Shown piece by piece: positions 30,265-39,415 of a stretch of 64,000 nucleotides of DNA; the first letter of the stretch is position 1; each line of letters opens with the position of its first letter. Under the pieces are notes generated by a model. The model saw only the letters and a list, made by a program, of their open reading frames with translations. It did not search any database and was not told where the DNA came from. The stretch lies in assembly GCA_038141425.1 (NCBI GenBank), contig JAYQIC010000001.1:186001-250000 (forward strand), written 5' to 3'. The position numbers were made by a program, and so were the translations under genes. This stretch comes from UBA7985 sp038141425 (GTDB taxonomy: Bacteria; Pseudomonadota; Alphaproteobacteria; UBA7985).

Positions 30265-31058
30265 GCCCCTCCCGCTGCGCGTCGGTTGGCGTCGGCGCCG
30301 AGGTAGGCTTCGATCACGGCTGGGTCGGACTGCACCTCCTGCACCGTTCCGCTGGCGAGGAACCGCCCCTGATTGATGGCGAGCACGTGATCGCTGACCT
30401 TGTTCACCAGGCTCATGTCGTGTTCGACCATGATCACGGTAATGCCGAGCAGCTTGCGGATGTCCTTGATCCAGTAGACCAGATCCTGCGTCTCCTCGAC
30501 CGACAGCCCCGAGGCCGGCTCGTCGAGCAGCAGCAGCTTGGGTTCAGTGCACAGCGCACGGGCAATTTCCACCACCTTGCGCACACCGTAGGGCAGCCCG
30601 TTGATCAGGCTGTCGCGGTAGGGCTGGAGGTCGAGGAAATCGATGACCTCTTCGACCTTGTGCCGGTGCTCGCGCTCAGCCTGCTTGACACCGGGCAGGA
30701 ACAGCATGTCCTGCCAGAAGCGCGAACCGGCGTGGGTCGCGCGGCCGATCAGCAGGTTCTGCAGCACGCTGGCGTTCTCGAACAGCTCGATGTTCTGGAA
30801 CGTGCGGGCGATGCCCAGCGAGGCGATTTGCTCAGCGGGCAGCGCGGTGATGTCCTGCCCGTCGAAGCTCAGCCGGCCACGGGTCATGGCGTAGAGCCGG
30901 GAGATGGCGTTGAAGATCGTGGTCTTGCCCGCGCCGTTTGGCCCGATGATGGTGAAGATCGAGCCACGCTCGACCGAGAAAGTCAGTCCGTCGACCGCCT
31001 TGATACCGCCGAAGTGGATGGCGAGGTCGTCGGCCTCGAAGATGGTGTCTTTGCTCAT
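30261..31058 (-). CDS. livG: HAAT ABC transporter ATP-binding protein, LivG type
   Basis: Second ATPase of the transporter. The 265 residues match the family. Walker A GPNGAGKTT, the signature-region equivalent GVRKVVEIARAL, Walker B LLLLDEPASGL and the C-terminal GTVQEVQSDPAVIEAYLG are typical of LivG. A strong GGAGGGG lies upstream of the ATG. It is 21 bp after livM, and its stop overlaps the livF start. Confidence 0.94.
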   Translation of the reverse strand: MSKDTIFEADDLAIHFGGIKAVDGLTFSVERGSIFTIIGPNGAGKTTIFNAISRLYAMTRGRLSFDGQDITALPAEQIASLGIARTFQNIELFENASVLQNLLIGRATHAGSRFWQDMLFLPGVKQAEREHRHKVEEVIDFLDLQPYRDSLINGLPYGVRKVVEIARALCTEPKLLLLDEPASGLSVEETQDLVYWIKDIRKLLGITVIMVEHDMSLVNKVSDHVLAINQGRFLASGTVQEVQSDPAVIEAYLGADANRRAAGGA

Positions 31059-31079
31059 GTCAGCTGTCCCCTCCCCGCC

Positions 31080-32474
31080 TCAATGCAACCGGTCGGTCTT
31101 GGAATAGGCGCGCTGGCGACGGAAGGTATTGCGCCGGTAGAAGGGGAAGAAGTCGAAGTAGGCCGACGACTTGCGGTAACGGGCGAACAGGCCCAGCGGT
31201 TCGTAAGACAGGATTACGATCAGCAGCAGGCCGAAGAGAATATCGCCCAGCACCGCGACCCCCGCGAGGTAGTCCGCGACCCCGCCGAACAACAGCCGGA
31301 CCTGATCGCCGAAGCCTTCTGCAACGTAGGTCTTCTTGCCCGACAGGAAGTCTTCGGTAAACGGCATGCCTGCGTGCAGGGCGTGGGCGATGTCTTCGAA
31401 GTTGATGATGTATTCGAACAGGATGAAGCGCAGGCCGATGTAAGCGATGGCGCCCAGAATGGCGCCGTGGATCGACCCCAGCCCGCCGACCACGACGATC
31501 AGCAGCAGCACGATGCTTTCCACCAGCGTGATCGAGCCGTCGCCGACCTTGCCGGCCTGAAACTCGCCGTCGATCGAGTAGGCGAACAGGATGCCGGCAA
31601 TCGCCGTAAACCCGGCGCTGATCGCCATGGCCAGACATTTGCCGTGCTTGGCGTCGATGCCCATGCAGCGCGCCGAGACCTCGCTGTCGCGGATGGCGAC
31701 CAGCCCCCGGCCCAGCGGGCTGCGGGTGATGTTGCGGGTGATCCAGATGCCGACGATCAGCAGGACGAGGCTGACGTAGTAGAGGTGCAGGCCGTGGGCC
31801 GCGACCCGCAGCTGCGGTGCTTCGGCCCGACCGGCGATGACGACGTCGAACTGGATCAGGGCGTTGTAAAGCCCCTGCAGCCAGCTCAGCGGGTTCCACC
31901 ACACGACCCGCTCGAACAGGCTGATTTCAACCCGCAGCAGGTCCATGACCCCGAGCCAGAAGGTGTGCACCCAGGTGTCGCTGACCACCAGCTTATCCAC
32001 GGCGAAACCGCCGACATTGGTCAGCATGCCGTTGACCAGCTCAAAGAACAGCAGCGAGGCGATGGACAGAAAGATGCCGGTCATCCGCAGCGCCGGTCGG
32101 GCGACGAGATAGCCAATGCCGGCGACGATGATCGCGGTGATCAGGCCGCTGATGATCGCCCAGAGGCCGAAGGTATCCGCGCCCACAAGATTGAGCAGGT
32201 AGTGATAGAGATAGGCGCCGAGCAGCATGAAGGCCGCGTGTCCGAGGCTGACCACCCCGGTGAAACCGGTCAGGATCATCATGCCCAGCCCGGCGATCGA
32301 GAAGATCAGAATCTTGGTGCCGAAGTCGAGCAGGGTCGACCCGCCGCCCGAGCTCAGCATCACCATCGGTGCGAGCATGAACACCGCCAGCACGATCAGA
32401 TAGTCGCGGACCGCCAGACTGTCCCGGAACAGGTTGATATCGGCGTTGTAGCTTTGCTTGAACTGAAACCGCAT
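31080..32474 (-). CDS. livM: HAAT ABC transporter permease, LivM type
   Basis: Inner-membrane permease subunit. The 464-residue frame is long for LivM (usually 300-430). Hydrophobic helices dominate, with the conserved loop GRGLVAIRDSEVSARCMGID and GGLGSIHGAILGAIAYIGLR near the coupling region. An inserted segment around residues 150-215 (DTWVHTFWLGVMDLLRVEIS onward) accounts for the added length. The start at 32474 (GGGGAG upstream) is preferred over 32528. It lies 16 bp after livH. Confidence 0.93.
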   Translation of the reverse strand: MRFQFKQSYNADINLFRDSLAVRDYLIVLAVFMLAPMVMLSSGGGSTLLDFGTKILIFSIAGLGMMILTGFTGVVSLGHAAFMLLGAYLYHYLLNLVGADTFGLWAIISGLITAIIVAGIGYLVARPALRMTGIFLSIASLLFFELVNGMLTNVGGFAVDKLVVSDTWVHTFWLGVMDLLRVEISLFERVVWWNPLSWLQGLYNALIQFDVVIAGRAEAPQLRVAAHGLHLYYVSLVLLIVGIWITRNITRSPLGRGLVAIRDSEVSARCMGIDAKHGKCLAMAISAGFTAIAGILFAYSIDGEFQAGKVGDGSITLVESIVLLLIVVVGGLGSIHGAILGAIAYIGLRFILFEYIINFEDIAHALHAGMPFTEDFLSGKKTYVAEGFGDQVRLLFGGVADYLAGVAVLGDILFGLLLIVILSYEPLGLFARYRKSSAYFDFFPFYRRNTFRRQRAYSKTDRLH

Positions 32475-32490
32475 GATCCGCTCCCCGCCC

Positions 32491-33507
32491 TCAGACTTTC
32501 TTGACCTGAATCTGCGAGACCAGACCACCGGGCCGCAGGAACAGGATCGCCAACAGGAACAGGATCGGCGCGTTCACGCCGACGAACGATGGCACGCCCG
32601 GCGCGCCCTGCAACATCTGGTGGGTGATGCCGAGCAGGATCGCGGCGAGGATCGCGCCGGTGATCGAGCCGAAGCCGCCAGCAATCGCAGCGGCGTAGGC
32701 GAGGATCCCGCCCTGCAGGGTCAGGCCCACAGCACTGTTCACCCGCGCGGTGTCGTTGAGCGCGAACAGGATCCCGGCACAGGCCGTCAGCGCGCCCGCA
32801 ATCCCCCAGACCAGCGTGTTCAGCCGCGGCACCGGGATGCCCATGTAGTAGGCCGCCATCTGGTTCTGGCTGCTCGCCTGCACGGCGACGCCCACCTTGG
32901 TGCGGTTGAGGAACAGCACCACGGCAACCAGCAGCAACGGCACGGCGATCAGGGTGATCAGCTCAGAGATGTCGATGTTGAAAAAGCCGAGGTCGAAGTT
33001 ATAGCGCTTGGCCAGCGGGAACGGCACGCTCGCAGCCGCGTCCGGCTTGACGATCACGTCCAGCCCGTTGCGGATGATGAAGCCCAGCGCGATGGTGATA
33101 ATGACGATGGCCAGCGGCGACTGCCCGGCGAGGTTGCGGAAAATCAGCAGGTCCGCACCGATCGAAAAGCCGATCATCAGCACGATGGTCAGCACCGCCG
33201 ATATCAGCCACGGCACCAGCATCGACCAGGGTCCGTCGGGATAGACGCCGTAGACCATTTCCGGGCCGATCCACTGGGTCAGAACCAGCATGATGAAGAT
33301 GGAAAGCGCCATGAAATCGCCCTGCGCAAAGTTGACGATTTCCGTGGTGCGGTAGATGAGCACAAAGGCCAGCGCGATGACCGCGAGGATCATTCCCTCA
33401 AGCAGGCCAGCGACCAGAAGCCGGGGCAGATTTTGCAGGTAGAACGTCCAGTTTCCGCCGATGAGATCCTGAAAAAACCATTCTGAAACCGCGGAAAAAA
33501 GTTCCAC
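32491..33507 (-). CDS. livH: HAAT ABC transporter permease, LivH type
   Basis: Partner permease of LivM. It has 338 residues, membrane helices throughout, the signature TTEIVNFAQGDFMALSIF and the C-terminal region GFGSITGAILAAILLGI. The start is read as the GTG at 33507 because GGGAGG lies nine bases upstream; the ATG at 33573 would add a non-conserved leader. It is the first gene of the transporter run, divergent from the acyl-CoA synthetase at 33757, so the 250-bp region between them should hold both promoters. Confidence 0.92.
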   Translation of the reverse strand: MELFSAVSEWFFQDLIGGNWTFYLQNLPRLLVAGLLEGMILAVIALAFVLIYRTTEIVNFAQGDFMALSIFIMLVLTQWIGPEMVYGVYPDGPWSMLVPWLISAVLTIVLMIGFSIGADLLIFRNLAGQSPLAIVIITIALGFIIRNGLDVIVKPDAAASVPFPLAKRYNFDLGFFNIDISELITLIAVPLLLVAVVLFLNRTKVGVAVQASSQNQMAAYYMGIPVPRLNTLVWGIAGALTACAGILFALNDTARVNSAVGLTLQGGILAYAAAIAGGFGSITGAILAAILLGITHQMLQGAPGVPSFVGVNAPILFLLAILFLRPGGLVSQIQVKKV

Positions 33508-33756
33508 CGAACGCAACCTCCCAATTGCTGTGAAAAGCCCCTTACCACCGGACCGTGGCCCCTTAGAGCACAAGTGCGCTCAGCACCTCAAGAGGTATGT
33601 TTATCAGATTGATACCGAATCATGACCTTCAATCAGAGACTTAAAGTGTCGTACAAAATTTGGGCTGATCTCGGCAAAATCCCGCAGCGCTTGGTGCACG
33701 CGCGGCTCAGAAAAGCGGACCTACCCCTGAGGCACAATCTCACCTAAAGTGACGGG

Positions 33757-35419
33757 ATGACAATCCAGACGCCGAACCGAGCCCTGCTGACCGCCCTGCC
33801 CTACAAGGAGCTGGTGCGCGGTTTTCAGTGGCAGATCCCGCAGACCTTCAACATCGGGGCGGCGACAACCGGGTTTTGGGCCAAGGCCGACCCGGACCGG
33901 CTTGCGATCATCGACGAGCAGGAAGACGGCAGCATCCGCGAGTGGAGCTTTCTCGCCCTCGACCGACTGGCCAACCGCTTCGCCAATGCCCTGACCGCCG
34001 CGGGCGCCCGGGTGGGAGACCGCATCGGTGTGCATCTGCCCCAGCGGGTGGAAACCGCCGCCGCGCATCTGGGCGCGCTCAAAGCCGGCCTGATCACCGT
34101 GCCGTTGTTTGAACTGTTCGGGGAAGACGCACTCAACTTCCGCCTGCGCACCGCCGAGGCCCGGTTTCTGGTGACCAACGCGACGGGAGCGGCTCTGGTC
34201 GACCGCGATAACCTGCCCTCGCTCACGGCGGTGATTTCCGTCGACGGGGCCTCAGACCACGCCCTGAGCTGGACCGAATTCGTCTACCCGGCCCGGGATC
34301 AGTTCGAGGCGCTGGCCACCCGCGCCGACGACCGCGCCTTCATCATTTTTACCAGCGGCACAGAAGGCCCGCCCAAGGGCGCGGTGCACGCCCACCGGGT
34401 GCTGCTCGGCCACCTGCCCGGGGTGGAAATGCCGCAGAACTTCATGCCCCGGCCCGGCGACCGCTTCTGGACCCCGGCGGACTGGTCGTGGATTGGCGGC
34501 CTGCTCGACGTGCTCATGCCCGCGCTCTATCTCGGGGTGCCGGTGATCGCCCGGCGCTTTGCCAAGTTCGACCCAGAGGCCGCGTTCGATCTCATGGCAC
34601 GGCACCGGGTCAGAAACGCTTTCCTGCCGCCTACCGCGTTGAAATTCATGGCGAAATCCATCGAACGCCCTGTGCCCGGCGTCGATCTGCGCTCGATTGG
34701 CAGCGGTGGCGAGCGGCTCGGTGCACCGCTGCAGGAATGGTCTCAGACGGTCTTCGGCAGGCCCGTGAACGAGTTCTACGGTCAGACCGAAGTCAACCTG
34801 ATCATCTCCAACTGCCATGAAATCATGGACATCAAACCCGGCTTCATGGGCCGGGCCGTCCCCGGGCACTACGTCGCCATTGTCGATGATGAAGGGGTGG
34901 TGCTGCCCGCTGGCGAGGTCGGTAACTTTGCCGTCCGGCGCCCCGACCCGGTGCTGTTCCTCGAATACTTCCGCCTGCCCGACAAGACCGCCGAGAAGTT
35001 CGTCGGCGACTGGTGCATCCTCGGCGACCGGGGCTACCGTGATCGCGAGGGCTACTTCTGGTTCGAGGGGCGGAATGACGACGTTATCTCCTCCGCAGGC
35101 TACCGCATCGGCCCGTCCGAGATCGAGGAATGCCTACAGACCCACGACGCCGTGCAGCTCTCCGGCGTGATCGGCCGAAAGGATGCTGATCGCGGTGAAA
35201 TCGTCGTCGCCTACGTTGTCGTGGGCAAGGGTGTGAATGCCGACAAGGCCCTCAAGGAGCAAGCTACAGGACCACGTGCGTTCGCGCCTGTCCGGGCACG
35301 CCTACCCGCGCGAAATCTGCTTCATCGACGATTTGCCCATGACCATAACCGGCAAGATCCAGCGCGGGGTTTTGCGGCAGATGGACCAGCGCCGCGCCCA
35401 CGATGCAGAAGCGACGTAG
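33757..35419 (+). CDS. AMP-dependent acyl-CoA synthetase, acetyl/medium-chain type (frameshifted near 35260)
   Basis: Activates a short or medium carboxylic acid to its CoA thioester. Motifs are the adenylate P-loop IIFTSGTEGPPKGAVHAH, TPADWSWIGGLLDVLMPALY, NEFYGQTEVNLIISNC and SSAGYRIGPSEIEE. The frame switches near 35260 at GAGCAAGC, after which KLQDHVRSRL, YPREICFIDDLPMTITGKIQ (with the catalytic lysine) and the stop at 35419 follow. The repaired length is about 553 residues. It is divergent from the liv-type transporter, itself carrying a second CoA ligase, so both may serve one carboxylate pathway; that is inference. Confidence 0.88.
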
Positions 35420-35459
35420 CCTTTAAGATATTGTTTGATATAGTTTTTCTGAGGTCTTC

Positions 35460-36464
35460 TCAGAAGAGGCGCCCAGCCCGGACCTCCTCAAGCCCGGCCT
35501 CGATCTGCGCGCGCAGTGCCATCAGCTCAGGCTGACTTTCAAAGAACGCAAACTTGGCTTCGACCGTCTCGGTAATCAGGAAAGCCTCGTGCTCGGGCAT
35601 CAGCCAGGCTGCGAAAGTCTCGGCGAAATCTTCGGTCGGTGAGGTCGCCGCGTAGTCGTTGACGAAGTCAGCCTCGTACTCCTCGAACAGCGTTCCTTCG
35701 AAGGCCAGCTCCTGCGCGTCTTCGCCGTACCAGTCCCAGAACCCGCGATAGAACCCGAACAGGTAACTGCCCGGCATGAAGCAGGCCTCGCCGTCGAACA
35801 CGCCCGATGCTGCGCCGCAATCGGCTTCGACCGCTGTCAGCAGCGCTTCGTATTCGGCGTCTGACATCTCAATATCGGTGTAGGAGTCCAGCAGGTCGCT
35901 GTCGTAGGTGACCTGAGTCTCGTTGAGGGTCAGGATGTGAGCATATTCGTGGATGATGGTACTCAGCAGCTCCTCAAACACCGGGCGTTCGAGCAGATTC
36001 AGATCCTGCAGGTTGATCCCGTATTCCCAGCTGCGGCCCTGATCGTCGAGGGGGGCGACGAAGGCCAGCGTGTCGGTGCGACCATCCTGCGCGAGGATGA
36101 AGCGCTCGATCCTGAACTCGTCAGCATCGGGGATGAGCGCGCGGGAAAGGGTCCAGAGCCGCTCGTGAAGTTCGGCGTTGCGAACCCGGGCAGGCGCTCG
36201 CAGCAGGACACAGCCAAGGATGCCCTCCCCCAGATCCGCGCCCATGGGCAGGTAAACCATGGTCGCCACTTCGCGGCGGTCGATACCGCATTCGGCGCCG
36301 GTGGCAGCAAAGGCGTCGTCTTCTTCGCTCTGGCTGGCGCTGGATGCGCGGGGATTGCTGGCGGCGGAGGGGAGCATGGTGACCTCGGGCAGCGAGGTCT
36401 GGTCACAGCTGGCCAGCACAAGGGCAGCGCCCAAAAAAATTATGCGAATCAATGCCTTAATCAC
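35460..36464 (-). CDS. Putative zinc-metalloprotease lipoprotein
   Basis: A lipoprotein signal (ALVLASC, acylated Cys20) precedes a linker of Ser/Ala/Asp. The sequence HEYAH at residues 172-176 is a canonical HExxH zinc site within a helix (LLSTIIHEYAHILTLNE). A glutamate-containing helix EDFAETFAAWLM (Glu282) could give the third ligand, as in gluzincins. Cysteines at about 59, 85, 216 and 228 may form disulphides. The whole chain is acidic and of 334 residues. I do not recognise a named family. No substrate or partner is suggested by neighbours: a convergent acyl-CoA synthetase on one side and xerC on the other. Confidence 0.65.
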   Translation of the reverse strand: MIKALIRIIFLGAALVLASCDQTSLPEVTMLPSAASNPRASSASQSEEDDAFAATGAECGIDRREVATMVYLPMGADLGEGILGCVLLRAPARVRNAELHERLWTLSRALIPDADEFRIERFILAQDGRTDTLAFVAPLDDQGRSWEYGINLQDLNLLERPVFEELLSTIIHEYAHILTLNETQVTYDSDLLDSYTDIEMSDAEYEALLTAVEADCGAASGVFDGEACFMPGSYLFGFYRGFWDWYGEDAQELAFEGTLFEEYEADFVNDYAATSPTEDFAETFAAWLMPEHEAFLITETVEAKFAFFESQPELMALRAQIEAGLEEVRAGRLF

Positions 36465-36533
36465 GGCTTATGTCCCCGACCCCTTTTGCCAGCAGCCTTA
36501 GACGATCTGGCCGGGCAAGCAAGGGCAGAGCAT

Positions 36534-36565
36534 AAAAAAGCGGCGTTCCCGGGTGAGAACGCCGC
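36534..36565 (-). terminator. Intrinsic terminator after xerC
   Basis: On the minus strand, arms GCGGCGTTC / GAACGCCGC (36540-36565, 9 bp, 8-base loop) are followed by six Ts. It lies about 70 bases past the xerC stop. Confidence 0.85.
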
Positions 36566-36632
36566 ATAGTGTCAGAGAAGAGCGGGCTCTTGCCGAGCCA
36601 CTATTCTGAAAGGCTTCTTCGAGCGCGATGCC

Positions 36633-37631
36633 TTACTGCGTGCTGGCAGCGCGCGGGTGCGCGTCGCGGTAGGTCTGCAGCAGACGCTCGGTATCGACGT
36701 CGGTGTAACGCTGCGTGGTCGACAGCGCCGAGTGACCCAGTAGTTCCTGAATAGCGCGCAGGTCGGCGCCGTTACCCAGCAGGTGCGTGGCGTAGGAGTG
36801 GCGCAGCGCGTGCGGCGTGGTGCCTTCGGGCAGGTTCAGTCGAACCCGCAGTTCCTGCAGGCGCTTCTGGATCATCCGAGGCGACAGGCGACCGCCGCGG
36901 GCACCGCGGAACAGCTGCATGGTCGGATCTTCAGCGAAAGGACAGGCCTCGCGGTACTGCCGGATGGCATCCGCAACGGTGTTGAGGAACGGCACCTGCC
37001 GCACCTTGTTACCCTTACCGAGGATGGTCAGCGCGCCGGTTTCCTGCGCGCGGGTCACGTCGTCGGTGTTCAGCTCCAGCGCCTCGGAAATCCGCAGGCC
37101 ACAGCCGTAGAGCAGCATCAGGATCGCGCGGTCACGCAGGTCGATCCAGCGGTCGCCGGGGCGACGGGTCTTGTCGTCGGCGAGGCTGTCAAAGGCCTTA
37201 AACAGGTCGGTGACCTCGGAAATGGTCAGCGCCTTGGGCACAACGGTTGGCTGCTTGGGGTTGCGGATCGACAGAACCGCGTCATTTTCCATGTAGCCCT
37301 GACGCGCGGTCCAGCGGAAGTAAGACCGCACAACCGACAGCGCACGGGCGATCGAAGCCGGCGACTTGCCGTCTTCGCTCTCGTGGCTGAGCCAGGCGCG
37401 CATATCGCGCGACGACAGGCTCTCCAGGTGATCACGGGTCAGCGTGGCGCCGACGTGATCGCTCAAGAATTCTACAAAGGCGCGCATGTCGCGCTGGTAG
37501 GCGTCCATGGTGTGACGCGATGCGCGGCGCTCGGTTTCGAGCCAGCCGACCCATTCCATGACTTTGGACGCTGTGTCGTTGTCCACGCGCGAGAGAGTGT
37601 CGGCCAAACGCCGCTGTTCTGGGGTGCTCAT
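36633..37631 (-). CDS. xerC: Tyrosine recombinase XerC
   Basis: Resolves chromosome dimers at dif together with XerD. The 332 residues contain an N-terminal SAM-like DNA-binding domain (residues ~20-110) and the catalytic set: Arg in GCGLRISEAL, Lys in ILGKGNKVR, His-x-x-Arg in TPHALRHSYATHLL, His in LGHSALSTTQRY and the nucleophilic tyrosine of QRYTDVD. It follows a DUF484 gene whose repaired stop overlaps its ATG, the usual pairing in proteobacteria. A terminator lies downstream. No dif site was searched for. Confidence 0.94.
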   Translation of the reverse strand: MSTPEQRRLADTLSRVDNDTASKVMEWVGWLETERRASRHTMDAYQRDMRAFVEFLSDHVGATLTRDHLESLSSRDMRAWLSHESEDGKSPASIARALSVVRSYFRWTARQGYMENDAVLSIRNPKQPTVVPKALTISEVTDLFKAFDSLADDKTRRPGDRWIDLRDRAILMLLYGCGLRISEALELNTDDVTRAQETGALTILGKGNKVRQVPFLNTVADAIRQYREACPFAEDPTMQLFRGARGGRLSPRMIQKRLQELRVRLNLPEGTTPHALRHSYATHLLGNGADLRAIQELLGHSALSTTQRYTDVDTERLLQTYRDAHPRAASTQ

Positions 37632-38367
37632 AGTCTGTCAAATTCCCGGCTGAGATAGCGCCAGCGGCGCCACACAAGATTGAAATAAGATCGTCGGCCT
37701 GTTCGGGAGAGAATGCTCCCGTTTCCCGTGTGCCAAAGGCGAGGACACCAGGCCGGCGTTGCATGCCGATGTTCAGGCGGTAGAGCGCGCAGGATTGCAC
37801 CTCGTCCGCGTGATCGACAAAAATGATGGCTTCCTGCCCGGCAACCGGGGACAGGAGGCAGTCTTGATCGCCCATCAGGCGCTCGACCGACCCGGGGGTC
37901 AGCCGTCGGAACTGCTCGACGTGAAATTCGCCGGTTTCGTTCCGGTTGGCCTCGATGCCGAGGACAACGAAGGGCACTTCAAAACGGTGCCCGAAGGTAT
38001 CCAGAATCGTGGCCACCACCGCCGGGATCGATGAAACCCGGATCAGCTGCAGGAAAACCGAGCGCAGTTCGTCTAAATGAGACTGATTTTCGCGCCCTGC
38101 CCTGATGAGACTGAGGTGGTTGGACTTGAGAGATTCATAGCGACGGCGGAAATGCGTCGCCTGAGCTGCGGAAAAGTCCACGACATTGTTCTCGTTCGAC
38201 ATGGCACGCGAAGCACTCTCCAGAAGCTCCGGATGGTCGGACAAAAATGTCGGGTTTTCCTGCAGGAAGGTCCGCACAGCGCCCGGCGAAAGCGCCGAAC
38301 CTGCTTGGGTCGCTGAGGACAATCCGGCAGTCGCGCCACCGGTTATGTTCCCCTGGTTATTCATCAT
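37628..38367 (-). CDS. DUF484 family protein (frameshifted near 37680)
   Basis: Cytoplasmic GAF-like protein of unknown role, widely found just upstream of xerC. Conserved parts are VRTFLQENPTFLSDHPELLE at the N-terminus, a coiled region, then RRPGVLAFGTRETGAFSPEQ in the GAF-like part. The long open frame carries on into xerC with unlikely sequence. In the neighbouring frame a family-like tail (VWRRWRYLSREFDRL) ends in a TGA that overlaps the xerC ATG, so a one-base break near 37680 is inferred. The start is taken as ATG 38367. Confidence 0.75.
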
Positions 38368-38613
38368 GGGCAAAATTTCCCATCACACCAATAAATGCGA
38401 CAGACGCCAGCGCCTGCCTGTTTCAAATAAGCCGTGGCTCCGGTTTGAAATGCGGACCGTTACCACTTTGAGTTTCAGCTTGGAAATTGCTGTCAGGAAA
38501 CTGAACGTTTGCAACTGCCGTGCCGAACCCGCGTAATCCATGCGCAATACAGCACAATTATGCTGTTTTCACACGATCCTCCCCCGAGGATTTATGTATC
38601 TAAACCTCTGTTA

Positions 38614-39270
38614 TCAAAGGATAGATTGTCCTGTTTTGCCCCAATCCGACAAAAAGTCATCCAGACCTTTCGAAGTCAGCGGGTGCTGGTACATATCCCA
38701 GAGAACCCGCGGTGGCAGAGTGCCAACGTCTGCGCCCATTTCCGCAGCGCGCTCTACGTGGCGCGGCGAACGGATTGAGGCGACGAGAATTTCGGTGCTG
38801 TACTGCGGATAGGCGTCGTAGATGTCCTTGATGCTCTCGATCAGTTCCATCCCGTCCATCCCCATATCATCCAGCCGCCCGACGAAGGGCGAGATGAAGG
38901 TCGCGCCAGCCTTGGCAGCGAGCAGGGCCTGAGCCGCAGAGAAGCAGAGGGTGACGTTCACCATGGTGCCCTGTGAGGACAGGGTCTTGCAGGTGCGCAG
39001 GCCGTCGACGGTCAGCGGCACCTTGACGGCGATGTTGTCCGCGATCTTGGCGAGCTTCTGGCCTTCTTCGATCATGGTGTCGTAGTCGGTCGCTGTCACT
39101 TCAGCCGAAACCGGGCCGGGAACGAGGTTCGCAATCTCCTTGGTAACTTCAAGGATGTTGCGCCCGGACTTGGCGATCAGCGAAGGATTTGTGGTGACTC
39201 CATCGACCATTCCCGTGACAACGAGTTTCTCCAGCTCGGTCACATCGGCCGTATCCACGAAAAAGCGCAT
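38614..39270 (-). CDS. tal: Small transaldolase (TalC/Fsa-like)
   Basis: Transfers dihydroxyacetone units in the pentose-phosphate pathway, or acts as a fructose-6-phosphate aldolase-like enzyme. The 218-residue single-domain form has MRFFVDTADVTELEKL, GVTTNPSLIAKSG, the Schiff-base lysine in NIAVKVPLT, NVTLCFSAAQALLAAKAGA and FISPFVGRLDD. The start at 39270 has GAGG seven bases upstream. Small transaldolases and Fsa differ at few positions, so the activity is assigned as transaldolase by family frequency. It is divergent from priA across an AT-rich spacer. Confidence 0.9.
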   Translation of the reverse strand: MRFFVDTADVTELEKLVVTGMVDGVTTNPSLIAKSGRNILEVTKEIANLVPGPVSAEVTATDYDTMIEEGQKLAKIADNIAVKVPLTVDGLRTCKTLSSQGTMVNVTLCFSAAQALLAAKAGATFISPFVGRLDDMGMDGMELIESIKDIYDAYPQYSTEILVASIRSPRHVERAAEMGADVGTLPPRVLWDMYQHPLTSKGLDDFLSDWGKTGQSIL

Positions 39271-39370
39271 TAGATGCCTCAAAATATGATAATCAAATAT
39301 GCGCTGAAATTGCGCGACTCAAATATGCGTGCCTACATAACAAATCGGCCCGGTAATGAAATCATATAAC

Positions 39371-39399
39371 TTGAACTTCACCCCATAACCAGCTGCAAT
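39371..39399 (+). promoter_or_regulatory. Candidate promoter for priA
   Basis: TTGAAC and TGCAAT are 17 bases apart, ending 17 bases before the priA ATG, inside an AT-rich spacer (39283-39415) between divergent tal and priA. Each matches four of six consensus bases; tentative. Confidence 0.3.
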
Positions 39400-39415
39400 C
39401 TAACAGTTCCGTTGC

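Noticed and set aside
30216..32504. 762-codon plus-strand open frame
   Set aside because: Antisense to livG and livM; polar, low-complexity composition.
38576..38591. ATCCTC/GAGGAT hairpin as terminator of the transaldolase gene
   Set aside because: No T run follows on the minus strand; the arms are only six bases.
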